From VRUE01 sp963728045 (lineage in GTDB: Bacteria; Actinomycetota; Thermoleophilia; Solirubrobacterales; 70-9), in NCBI GenBank assembly GCA_963728045.1, contig CAVSIE010000002.1, positions 1,302,001-1,366,000 of the forward strand: a stretch of 64,000 bases of DNA. Direction: 5' to 3'. The notes beneath the pieces were generated by a model, which saw only the letters and a program-made list of their open reading frames with translations, was not told the DNA's origin and did no database searches. A program made the translations under genes and the position numbers. Positions 33,952-41,338 of the stretch are shown piece by piece. Within the stretch, counting starts at the first letter, position 1. The number at the start of each line of letters is the position of its first letter.

Positions 33952-34235
33952 GCCGCGGCGCGCCGCGCTTCCCGGACCAGCCACCAGTCGACGACGTAGC
34001 CGCCGAAGGGGACCACGGCCCCGACCAGGATCCAGAAGGTGGTCTGGGCGGACCAACCCAGCTGCGCGCGCAGGTTGAGGGCGACGATCACGTAGACGAT
34101 GAACAGGGCTCCGTGGACCGGGCCGAGGATCTGCACGCCGATCTCGTCGCCCCCGGTTCGCTTGACGTAGGAGGCGATCAGCAGGGCGAGGAAGCTGGTC
34201 GCCTCGGCGAGGGCGATGTACCGCATTGGCTTCAT
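33948..34235 (-). CDS. DUF3817 small integral membrane protein
   Basis: 95 codons, about three membrane helices. Matches the DUF3817 pattern: (R)YIALAEATSFLALL, then GGDEIGVQILGPVHGALFIVYV. Function unknown. TAGGCT on the minus strand lies 9 nt before ATG. Its stop overlaps the start of the M15 peptidase gene, so the pair is translationally coupled. Confidence 0.88.
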   Translation of the reverse strand: MKPMRYIALAEATSFLALLIASYVKRTGGDEIGVQILGPVHGALFIVYVIVALNLRAQLGWSAQTTFWILVGAVVPFGGYVVDWWLVREARRAAA

Positions 34236-34295
34236 CGCCGCGGAAGCCTAGTAGAGCGGGTTCAAATCACAGCGGAGTGGGTAGCGACGCTCCAT

Positions 34296-34754
34296 ATGCG
34301 GCTCCCCCCAGTCCTCCCCGCGCTCGTCCTCGTCGTGCTGAGCCTCGTCTTGGCGGGGTGTGGCGACGACGATGACTCAGGCGGGGAGGGCTCCGGGGGA
34401 GAGACCACCGCGACCGCGCCTGAAGAAGGCGGCGCACCCGAACCGGACGGTGCGTCCCAGGGCGGCAACGCCCCGGCGCCGAGCGGCGACGCCGTGCGCG
34501 CGGGAAAAGTCGAAATCGTCGAATTCACCTACGAGCCGGACCCGGTCACGATCGAGGCCGGCGGCAAGGTGATCTGGATCAACCGCGACTCGGCGCCGCA
34601 CACCGCGACTGCCGACGACGGCTCCTTCGACACCGGGACCCTGGAGGAAGGCAAGCTCAAGTCGGAGAGCTTCAAGGACGCCGGCAGCTTCCCGTACTTC
34701 TGCGAGATCCACCCGGACATGCGGGGCACGGTCGAAGTGGTCGAACCCGGCTAG
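34296..34754 (+). CDS. Plastocyanin-like cupredoxin lipoprotein
   Basis: 152 codons from ATG 34296. Signal peptide with lipobox LVLAGC, so Cys is lipidated and the protein sits on the outer face of the membrane. An acidic, Gly/Pro/Ala-rich linker (about residues 25-75) leads to a cupredoxin domain with type-1 copper ligands His102, Cys136, His139 and Met142 (APHTA, FCEIHPDM). Likely electron carrier or copper-binding protein; redox partner unknown. Confidence 0.9.
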   Translation: MRLPPVLPALVLVVLSLVLAGCGDDDDSGGEGSGGETTATAPEEGGAPEPDGASQGGNAPAPSGDAVRAGKVEIVEFTYEPDPVTIEAGGKVIWINRDSAPHTATADDGSFDTGTLEEGKLKSESFKDAGSFPYFCEIHPDMRGTVEVVEPG

Positions 34755-34789
34755 CGCCGACCGCCGCCGGGTCAGGGTGATGCAAGCGG

Positions 34790-35107
34790 CTATACGCCGC
34801 GAGTGAACCTGACGTCGCGGTGGCCGCCATCGGCCGCGCAGCGCACGTACGTGCCGTCGTAATAGTTGCCGGAGAGCTTGCAGCGGAACTCACCCACTTG
34901 CCTCGTCTCCCCTGAGCCGGCTTCGACGTACCGCTGCGCGATGCTTCTGGCGCTGCCGCATTTGACGTTCTTCGCGCGGATCTGCCAGACGGTGTGCACG
35001 GGCAGGTTGCCGCATCGCTGAAAGCCCTCCTGTTGCCGAGCCGCGGTTGGTCCGGCTGCGAAGAGCGTGAGCAGAAGAAGCCCGATGGCTAGCGCGACGA
35101 CCTTCAT
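34790..35107 (-). CDS. Small secreted protein with four Cys
   Basis: 105 codons. Signal peptide MKVVALAIGLLLLTLFAAG; the mature part contains RCGNLP, VKCGSARSIAQRY, FRCKLSG and VRCAADGG, i.e. four Cys likely forming two disulphides. Similar short exported proteins with a 'RAKNVKC..AR' core recur in Thermoleophilia genomes; no function is known to me. TAGGAT (35116-35121, minus) lies 8 nt before ATG. Confidence 0.8.
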   Translation of the reverse strand: MKVVALAIGLLLLTLFAAGPTAARQQEGFQRCGNLPVHTVWQIRAKNVKCGSARSIAQRYVEAGSGETRQVGEFRCKLSGNYYDGTYVRCAADGGHRDVRFTRGV

Positions 35108-35208
35108 CCGACGTGATCCTAGGCCCTTGAGTGGTCAGATGAGTCCAATTCATCGAGATGAAAGCGGACCGGCAAAGCGTCCGCGAACGCCTCTACCTTG
35201 AGTCGGGC

Positions 35209-36294
35209 ATGACCCAGGAAGCGCTCACCGGCTTGGCAGAGGAGGCGGTTCGGGTGGAGCCGCCGGCCGAGATCGAACCGACGACTTCGCCGGAAACGAC
35301 CGAACCTGTCGCTCTCACGGAGACCGGGACGTCTGCACGAGTTCCGCTGCGCGAGCTGGAGGACGGGCACCGGGTCACCGGCGTCTACGCGGTGCGAGCG
35401 CGGGAGCTGCGGCGCAAGCGCAACGGCGAGCCGTGGTTGCGACTGACGCTCGGCGACGCCAGCGGCGCGGTCGAGGCAGTCTGCTGGGAGGATGCGGAGG
35501 AGCGCTACGCGCTAGCGACTTCGGGGGCGGCGGTTTTCGTCAGCGGATCCTTCGAGGTGAGCGAGCGCTGGGGGTCGAAGATCAAGATCGCCGAGCTGCG
35601 GGCGGCAGGTCCGGACGAGTACCGGTCCGAGGACCTCGCGCCCGGGTCAGAGGTCTCCTTCGACCGCCTGGCGAGCGATCTGCGCGAGCTGCTTGCCACG
35701 ATTCAGGACCCCCAGCTGCGCGACCTGCTCGACCGCTTCTTCGGTGAGGGCTCCTCGATCTGGACGCGCTTCCGCGACGCCCCGGCGGCGAAGGTCTACC
35801 ACCAGGCCTATCGCCACGGGCTACTCGAGCACACGCTCTCGGTCGCGCAGGCGGTCAGCGCCGCCGCTGCCTTCTTTCCCGGGATCGACCGCGACGTGGC
35901 GGTGACCGGCGCGCTGCTCCACGACATCGGCAAGACCGAGGCCTACAACGACGACCCGCTGGCGATCGACCTCACCGACGCCGGTCGCCTCCAGGGCGAG
36001 ATCCCGCTCGGCTACTACAAGGTGCGCCGCGAGATCGAGGAGATCCCCGGCTTCGACCCGGCTCTGGCCCAGGCCGTGCTGCACATCATCCTCAGCCATC
36101 ACGGCTCGCTCGAGCACGGCTCACCCGTCGTCCCCGCCACCCGCGAGGCCGTGCTCGTGCACATGATCGACAACCTCGGCGGCCGCCTCGGCAGCTTCGA
36201 CCGCCTAGAGCGCGAGCTGCCCGCCGGCGAGTCCTGGTCGAGCTTCGACCGGGCTCTCTCAGGCTCCGCCTACTTCGGCCAGCGCGCCGCCTGA
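35209..36294 (+). CDS. YhaM-family 3'-5' exoribonuclease-like protein (OB fold plus HD domain)
   Basis: 361 codons from ATG 35209, chosen because TACCTT (35194-35199) lies 9 nt upstream; an in-frame ATG at 35158 is the alternative. Residues about 45-130 are an OB-fold nucleic-acid-binding domain (VTGVYAVRARELRR...GEPWLRLTLGD). The HD phosphohydrolase domain has YRHGLLEHTLSV, the HD pair His238-Asp239 (LLHDIGK) and ILSHHGS, as in YhaM/CBF1 nucleases that trim RNA 3' ends. The first 40 residues are acidic, Thr/Glu/Pro-rich and probably disordered. Confidence 0.88.
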   Translation: MTQEALTGLAEEAVRVEPPAEIEPTTSPETTEPVALTETGTSARVPLRELEDGHRVTGVYAVRARELRRKRNGEPWLRLTLGDASGAVEAVCWEDAEERYALATSGAAVFVSGSFEVSERWGSKIKIAELRAAGPDEYRSEDLAPGSEVSFDRLASDLRELLATIQDPQLRDLLDRFFGEGSSIWTRFRDAPAAKVYHQAYRHGLLEHTLSVAQAVSAAAAFFPGIDRDVAVTGALLHDIGKTEAYNDDPLAIDLTDAGRLQGEIPLGYYKVRREIEEIPGFDPALAQAVLHIILSHHGSLEHGSPVVPATREAVLVHMIDNLGGRLGSFDRLERELPAGESWSSFDRALSGSAYFGQRAA

Positions 36295-36379
36295 CGTCGC
36301 CATGCGGCGTCCTCGGTCGCTCGCGTGCAGAGCACGCCACGCTCCCTGCGTCCTTGCCTGACAACGTCAGGCGACGCGC

Positions 36380-36697
36380 TCAGAACTTCCGGGTGCAGCG
36401 CTGGATCTTTTTGGTGTTGCCGTTCGCAGTCTCGATGCAGCGCACCAGCTTCTTCGGGTTGACGCCCTTCTGCTTGGTCACTTTGAGCGAGTGGCGGACC
36501 TGGCGTTTGATCTCTTTGCCGACTCCCTCGAGGCTCTTGCCGATCTCGCTCAGCCCGCTCGAGCGGATCGCGTCGCTGGTCGTGTCGAGGACCGGCTTGA
36601 CGATGAAGAGGTAGCAAAGGACCAGGATCCCGCCGGTGACGGCGAGCCTGATGATCCCCGAGGTCAGGTTGCCGAACAGGTTGCGCAGCAGGTCCAC
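36380..36697 (-). CDS. Small single-pass membrane protein, basic C-terminus
   Basis: 105 codons from GTG 36697, with TACTGT 9 nt upstream (36707-36712, minus). One membrane helix (IIRLAVTGGILVLCYLFIV), then a soluble part with a basic end (KLVRCIETANGNTKKIQRCTRKF) holding two Cys. No family recognised. It is divergent from pafBC with only 83 bp between the starts. Confidence 0.7.
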   Translation of the reverse strand: MDLLRNLFGNLTSGIIRLAVTGGILVLCYLFIVKPVLDTTSDAIRSSGLSEIGKSLEGVGKEIKRQVRHSLKVTKQKGVNPKKLVRCIETANGNTKKIQRCTRKF

Positions 36698-36780
36698 GGC
36701 GCGACCACAGTATCCAAAATGCGGGAATCCGCGGCAGGGGGCCAAATGCCGCTCAAGCCGCCCCGACTATCCTGCGAGCC

Positions 36781-38844
36781 GTGGCAAAGGACACTGAGAA
36801 GCTGATTCGCCAGCTCTCGCTGATCTCGTTCCTGATGGCGCAGGGCAGGCCGGTTTCGGCGCTCGAGATCAAGCGCGAGGTCGAGGGCTACAGCGACATG
36901 AACGACGACGCCTTCGCGCGCCGCTTCTACGCTGACCGCGCCGAGCTGGAGAGCCTCGGTATCCAGCTCGGGGTCGAGAAACCGGGCGAGGGTTTCTTCG
37001 AGGCCGAGCTCTACTCGCTGCCGCCGGAGAACTTCTACCTCGACCCGATCACCTTCTCCGACGAGGAGCTGGCGGCGCTCTCGACGGCGCTCTCGCTGCT
37101 CACCGACGGCGGCTTCGCCTACGCCGAGCCGCTGCGCTTGGCCCTGCAGCAGGTCGCTTGGGGTCATCCCAACCCGATCAGCGAGGGCGAGCGCGCCCCG
37201 GTCGAGATCGCGATGACCGCCTCCGCCGGCGGTCGCGACCTCTCCCAGCGCCTCTCCAAGATCGAGACGGCGATCTCCCGCCGCAAGACGATCGAGTTCA
37301 CCTACTACACGATGGAGCGCGACGAGACCGCGAAGCGCAAGGTCGACCCCTACCACCTGGTCTTCCGCGGCGGGCAGTTCTACTTGATCGGCTACTCGCA
37401 CGAGCGCGAGGCGGTCCGCGTCTTCCGCCTCTCGCGGATCCAGGGCAAGGTCGGCTATGCCTCCAAGGCCGAGCACGACTTCACTCCGCCCGAGGACTTC
37501 GACCGCCGCGACTACGGCCAGCGCGCCGACTGGCAGCTGGGGGAGATCCGCGGCACGGCGAGGATCTTCGTCCGCGACCGCATCGTCTGGCTGATCGAGC
37601 GCGACTTCGGCGAATACGGCGAGCTGCGCCCGGCGAAGAAGTCCGACGGCGCCCCCGGCAAGGGCTCGGTCTTCGAGACCGATTACGCCTCGACGCGCGA
37701 GCTGATCGCCTGGGTGCTGCGCTGGCGCCAGAACGCCCAGGTGCTCGGCCCCGACGAGCTGCGCGAGGAAGCGGAAGGGCGGCTCGGCCTGCTCCACCAG
37801 CGCCACCACAACGGCTTCGAGCCGGCCAAGACAGTCGAGCGGCCACCCCGGGAGGACACCTCGCGGGGACGCTCCAACGGCCGCGGCGAGGCAGCGATCC
37901 GCCCCGAGCGCTTCGCCCGCCTCGTCACCCTCGCCGGCCTCCTGATCGACTCCGCCAAGCGGAGCGAGCGGCTGCGGGTCACCGAGCTGCGCCAGCGGCT
38001 CGAGCTGACCGACGAGGAGCTGCGCGAGGACATCGAGCTGCTCAACGTCGTTAACTTCGGCGGTGGCACCTACGTCCTCTACGCCGAAATACTCGGCGAC
38101 GAGATCGAGGTCGACTCCGAGCCCTACGGCGACAACTTCGCCCGCCCGGCCCGGCTGCTGCCGCTGGAGGCGAAGGCCCTGGTCGCGGCGATCGACCTCT
38201 TCGGCGACCACCTGCCGCAGGGCAGCCTGGCGAGCGCCCGCAAGAAAATCGTCGAGGCGCTCGGCCACGATCCCTCCGAGGAGGGACTGGAGATCGCCTC
38301 GGGCAGCGGTGGCGACACCAAGATCGTGCGGGTCGTCAACGACGCGATCGCCGGCCGCCGCGTGCTCGAGCTCACCTATTACAAGGAGAACGAGGACCAG
38401 TTCACCAAACGCGCGGTCGAGCCCTACCGGCTGGAGAATGGGCGCGAGGGCTGGTACGTCGAGTGCTACGACCTGACCAAAGAGGGGATCCGCCACTTCA
38501 AGCTCGATCGGATCAAAGAGGCGAAACCCTCCAGGCAGACCTTCGAGGCTCGCCCTGAGGTCGAGGAGCTGGCCGGGGTCGAGGGCTGGATGACCCACGG
38601 CGAGGTGCCGACCGCCCAGGTCGCCCGCGTCTGGGTCTCGCCGGAGCGGGCCCGCTGGCTGCGCGAGGAGCGCACCGTGGTCGAGGAGCTGGCCGATGGC
38701 GCGGTGGTGATCGAGCTCCCCTACGCCGGCACCTCGTGGCTGGTGCGGGAGATCCTGCGCGGGGCCGGCGACCTCGTCGTGCTCGAGCCCGAGGAGGCGC
38801 GGGTGGCGATTGCAAAAGAGGTGGGCGCGAGCCCATCCCGGTAG
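36781..38844 (+). CDS. pafBC: Fused PafB-PafC WYL-domain transcription regulator
   Basis: 687 codons from GTG 36781; TATCCT (36768-36773) 7 nt upstream predicts a leaderless mRNA. Two tandem wHTH-WYL-WCX units: the first has ETEKLIRQLSL-like wHTH at the N-terminus and KVDPYHLVFRGGQFYLIGYS as WYL core; the second restarts near residue 380 (PERFARLVTLAGLLIDSAKR) with VEPYRLENGREGWYVECYD. In most actinobacteria PafB and PafC are separate proteins that form a DNA-damage-responsive activator of the LexA-independent repair regulon; natural fusions are known. No Pup-proteasome genes are adjacent here. Its regulon is not visible in the window. Confidence 0.88.
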   Translation: MAKDTEKLIRQLSLISFLMAQGRPVSALEIKREVEGYSDMNDDAFARRFYADRAELESLGIQLGVEKPGEGFFEAELYSLPPENFYLDPITFSDEELAALSTALSLLTDGGFAYAEPLRLALQQVAWGHPNPISEGERAPVEIAMTASAGGRDLSQRLSKIETAISRRKTIEFTYYTMERDETAKRKVDPYHLVFRGGQFYLIGYSHEREAVRVFRLSRIQGKVGYASKAEHDFTPPEDFDRRDYGQRADWQLGEIRGTARIFVRDRIVWLIERDFGEYGELRPAKKSDGAPGKGSVFETDYASTRELIAWVLRWRQNAQVLGPDELREEAEGRLGLLHQRHHNGFEPAKTVERPPREDTSRGRSNGRGEAAIRPERFARLVTLAGLLIDSAKRSERLRVTELRQRLELTDEELREDIELLNVVNFGGGTYVLYAEILGDEIEVDSEPYGDNFARPARLLPLEAKALVAAIDLFGDHLPQGSLASARKKIVEALGHDPSEEGLEIASGSGGDTKIVRVVNDAIAGRRVLELTYYKENEDQFTKRAVEPYRLENGREGWYVECYDLTKEGIRHFKLDRIKEAKPSRQTFEARPEVEELAGVEGWMTHGEVPTAQVARVWVSPERARWLREERTVVEELADGAVVIELPYAGTSWLVREILRGAGDLVVLEPEEARVAIAKEVGASPSR

Positions 38845-38940
38845 GGGTTTCACTTAACTTTTTCGGAGAGCGGCTGGTGCCGTCCGAGGTCGGATCGGCC
38901 GAAAAAGTACAAGACGTTTCACCCCTACCGGGACGGGCTC
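38829..38940. repeat. 112-bp two-block inverted repeat between pafBC and an MBL gene
   Basis: Outer arms GAGCCCATCCCGGTAGGGGT (38829-38848) and its complement at 38921-38940 match at 19 of 20; inner arms ACTTTTTCGG (38857-38866) and CCGAAAAAGT (38899-38908) match perfectly. Unequal unpaired segments (8 and 12 nt) separate the blocks; the centre is 32 nt. TTTCAC occurs in the same direction in both arms. It covers the pafBC stop codon and ends 5 nt before the next ATG. Could be a terminator/leader structure or a small MITE-like element; no target duplication was seen. Confidence 0.7.
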
Positions 38941-38945
38941 CCAAC

Positions 38946-39698
38946 ATGATGCAAGCGCCGGGACACGCGGAGATTTTGAGGGTTGTGGCCCCTAATCCGG
39001 GGCCGATGACGCTGGAAGGGACGAATACCTACCTGTACGGGTCGGGGCCTTGTGCGGTGATCGACCCTGGCCCTGAGGACGGTGGCCACCTTGATGCGGT
39101 CCGGGCCGCTGCCGCTGAGCGGGGTGGGATCGGCATCGTCCTGCTCACGCATGGTCATGGCGACCATGCCGACGGGGCGGAACGCCTCTCCTTGGCGGCG
39201 GCGAGCGACCGGCCCGGGGCGCCGCCCGTCGTCCTGCCCTCAGACGGTGAGGAGCACGCCGGCTTGCGGGCGATAGCCACTCCCGGCCACGCCCCGGACC
39301 ACGTCTGCCTGATGACCGGGGATCGCGTCTGCTTCAGCGGCGACCTGGTGCTCGGTGAGGGCTCGACCTTCGTCCCGCCCGACGGTGGCTCGCTCGCCGC
39401 CTACATGGACTCGCTGCATCGGATCCAGGCGGAGGAGCTCGAGCTGATCTGTCCCGGTCACGGCCCCTGGATCACCGACCCCGCCGCGAAGCTGACCGAG
39501 TACGTCGAGCACCGCGAGATGCGTGAGCGGCGCCTGCTCGCCGCCCTCGACCGTGGCGAGCGCTCCCGCCAGGCCCTGCTCGCCGAGGCCTGGGACGACG
39601 TGCCCGCCGAGCTCCGCCCTGCGGCGGCCCTGGTGATGGAGGCGCACTTGCAGAAGCTGGCGGCGGAGGGCCGGCTGCCGGGCGACGTCAGCGAGTAG
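38946..39698 (+). CDS. MBL-fold hydrolase (glyoxalase II/LACTB2-like)
   Basis: 250 codons from ATG 38946; two Met codons are adjacent. Zinc motif THGHGDHADG (HxHxDH), ATPGHAPDHVC (second His), FSGDLVLGEG (bridging Asp) and ICPGHGPWI (last His) are all present. NPGPMTLEGTNTYLYG at the start is typical of the LACTB2-like group, whose members cleave RNA or thioesters. Which applies is not decidable. A large inverted repeat lies immediately upstream and may affect its expression. Confidence 0.88.
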   Translation: MMQAPGHAEILRVVAPNPGPMTLEGTNTYLYGSGPCAVIDPGPEDGGHLDAVRAAAAERGGIGIVLLTHGHGDHADGAERLSLAAASDRPGAPPVVLPSDGEEHAGLRAIATPGHAPDHVCLMTGDRVCFSGDLVLGEGSTFVPPDGGSLAAYMDSLHRIQAEELELICPGHGPWITDPAAKLTEYVEHREMRERRLLAALDRGERSRQALLAEAWDDVPAELRPAAALVMEAHLQKLAAEGRLPGDVSE

Positions 39699-39721
39699 CG
39701 CCTCCGCCGCCCGGCGCTTGC

Positions 39722-41209
39722 CTATTGCCCGCCCCGGAAGCGGGCGAGCCCGAAGGCGTTGCCGGTCGAGGTTCGGGGCCCCGAGACCTTCCCCCCGGCG
39801 ACGATCCGGCCGCCGGGGACGACCAGGACGTCGGTGGCGAGGACCATCGTCTGGGAGCCGAAGGCTGTGGTCGTCCTGCCTTTACGGCCAAAGCCAAGGT
39901 CGGCCTTGCCCGCGGTGGTGGTCCGCATCAGCAGGAGCTGCGACCGCGGTCCTTTTTTGCGTTGCGGTTTAGCGGCGACCTGACCGACGAGCAGCACACG
40001 ACCTTTCGCGTCGACCGCGATCGCCGACACGGATCCGCGTTTCAGTGGCAGGTCCGTGCTGCCGCCGCGGCCGAACCCGGTGTCGACCGAGCCGTTGGGA
40101 CGCAGCCGCATCGCCCTGCCCTTCGATTCGACCCACTGCCCGCGGACGAGTTCGATCGTGCGGACGAGCAGGACGATCTTTCCCGACGGGGCCACGGCGA
40201 TATCGGCGATGCGGACGAAGGGACGCGACCAGAACCCGGTCCCGGACAGGCCCGGATTCGGGTTGCCGTCGGCGCCGATGCTCGCGATCACCGAGGGATC
40301 GTCCGGGCCGCCCTGGGGACAGGGATCGACGCTGGCGCCGAAGGAGAGGAGCCCGGTCGCGGTCGGGACCGGCCAGCCGAGCCATGACAGCCCGCCGATC
40401 GATCGCAGCCCTGTGCCCGCGAAGGTTGGGTCGGGCGCTCCGTTGGAGCTCAGCCGCGCGACGATCGCCTGCGAGCGCTCGAAGCGGTTCTGCGAGGGAG
40501 CGCAGAGGCCGACCTCGAAGACCGCGCTGCCGGTCAGGACCGGCCGGTCCTGACCGTCCACGGCAAGCCCGACGACGGCCACGGCAGGTTCTTTGAACTG
40601 CTGGCCCTCGAAAGTGGGCGGCTGGGCGCCGAGGGTCGTGTTGAGCACGCCCTCGCTGCCGAAGCCGGGATCGAGTCGGCCGTCGGGCAGGTAGCGCCGG
40701 ATCGTCGCCACGCTGGGGATCGGCCCGGCGAGCGACAGTCCGGTCATCCCCTGCCCCGAGGTCGGCTGCGTCGTGCCGGCGACGAGCACGCGGCCCTGAG
40801 AGTCGACGGCGATGTCGGCCAGCTGGAATCGCGACCCCGCGACCGGGCCGATGGCGACGGCGCCGTTGCCGCCGAAGCGCGGGTTCGGGCGGCCGTTCCT
40901 CAGGTACGAGACGACTGCCTTGCTGCTGGCGACGACGAGCTTGCCGCCGCCGGCCGAGGCCGTCGCGATGCGTCCCGGCGCGAACTCGTAGGGAAGGGCG
41001 TAGTGGGGGGCGACCCGCGGCGCCTCGTCGCGGGGGAAGTCGATCACCAGCTTGCCGTTCCCGCTGAAGCTGCGGTCGAGGGCGCCTGGCCCGCTGCCCC
41101 CTTTAGCGGCCGTTGCCACGCTCGCGAAGCCCATTGCCGCTGCGACGAGCGCGGAGCTCGCCAAGAGCAGCGCCAGCACCAACCGATTGCCACCACGTCT
41201 GAGTTCCAC
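39722..41209 (-). CDS. Secreted delta-60 repeat protein
   Basis: 495 codons from GTG 41209, with AGGGGAGG 3 nt upstream on the minus strand. Signal peptide (LVLALLLASSALVAAAMGFASVATA). The rest consists of delta-60 repeats of the form 'LD..F...G........A.D..GR.LV.G' (e.g. GALDRSFSGNGKLVIDF, IAVDSQGRVLVAGT, LDPGFGSEGVL), expected to form a beta-propeller outside the cell. No catalytic site; binding role inferred. Confidence 0.87.
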   Translation of the reverse strand: MELRRGGNRLVLALLLASSALVAAAMGFASVATAAKGGSGPGALDRSFSGNGKLVIDFPRDEAPRVAPHYALPYEFAPGRIATASAGGGKLVVASSKAVVSYLRNGRPNPRFGGNGAVAIGPVAGSRFQLADIAVDSQGRVLVAGTTQPTSGQGMTGLSLAGPIPSVATIRRYLPDGRLDPGFGSEGVLNTTLGAQPPTFEGQQFKEPAVAVVGLAVDGQDRPVLTGSAVFEVGLCAPSQNRFERSQAIVARLSSNGAPDPTFAGTGLRSIGGLSWLGWPVPTATGLLSFGASVDPCPQGGPDDPSVIASIGADGNPNPGLSGTGFWSRPFVRIADIAVAPSGKIVLLVRTIELVRGQWVESKGRAMRLRPNGSVDTGFGRGGSTDLPLKRGSVSAIAVDAKGRVLLVGQVAAKPQRKKGPRSQLLLMRTTTAGKADLGFGRKGRTTTAFGSQTMVLATDVLVVPGGRIVAGGKVSGPRTSTGNAFGLARFRGGQ

Positions 41210-41338
41210 GTGCCTCCCCTGCGTTTTGGACGAAATCGGTCCAATCAAACCCGTGGTACGCGAGAAGTCTCGGTTGGCGAATTGGAATCCGTGTGAGGTC
41301 GAGGGCAATCCTGGCTGGTCAGCCAGTAGGCTTGGGCG

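Noticed and set aside
36288..36373. 10-bp inverted repeat CGCCTGACGT/ACGTCAGGCG between convergent genes, with a GCCTGAC hairpin
   Set aside because: The arms are about 66 bp apart with no T tract; too weak to call a terminator, and palindromes of this size are expected in GC-rich DNA.
36664..38853. Minus-strand ORF of about 730 codons opposite pafBC
   Set aside because: Antisense shadow of a well-supported WYL gene; no domain, no promoter or SD.
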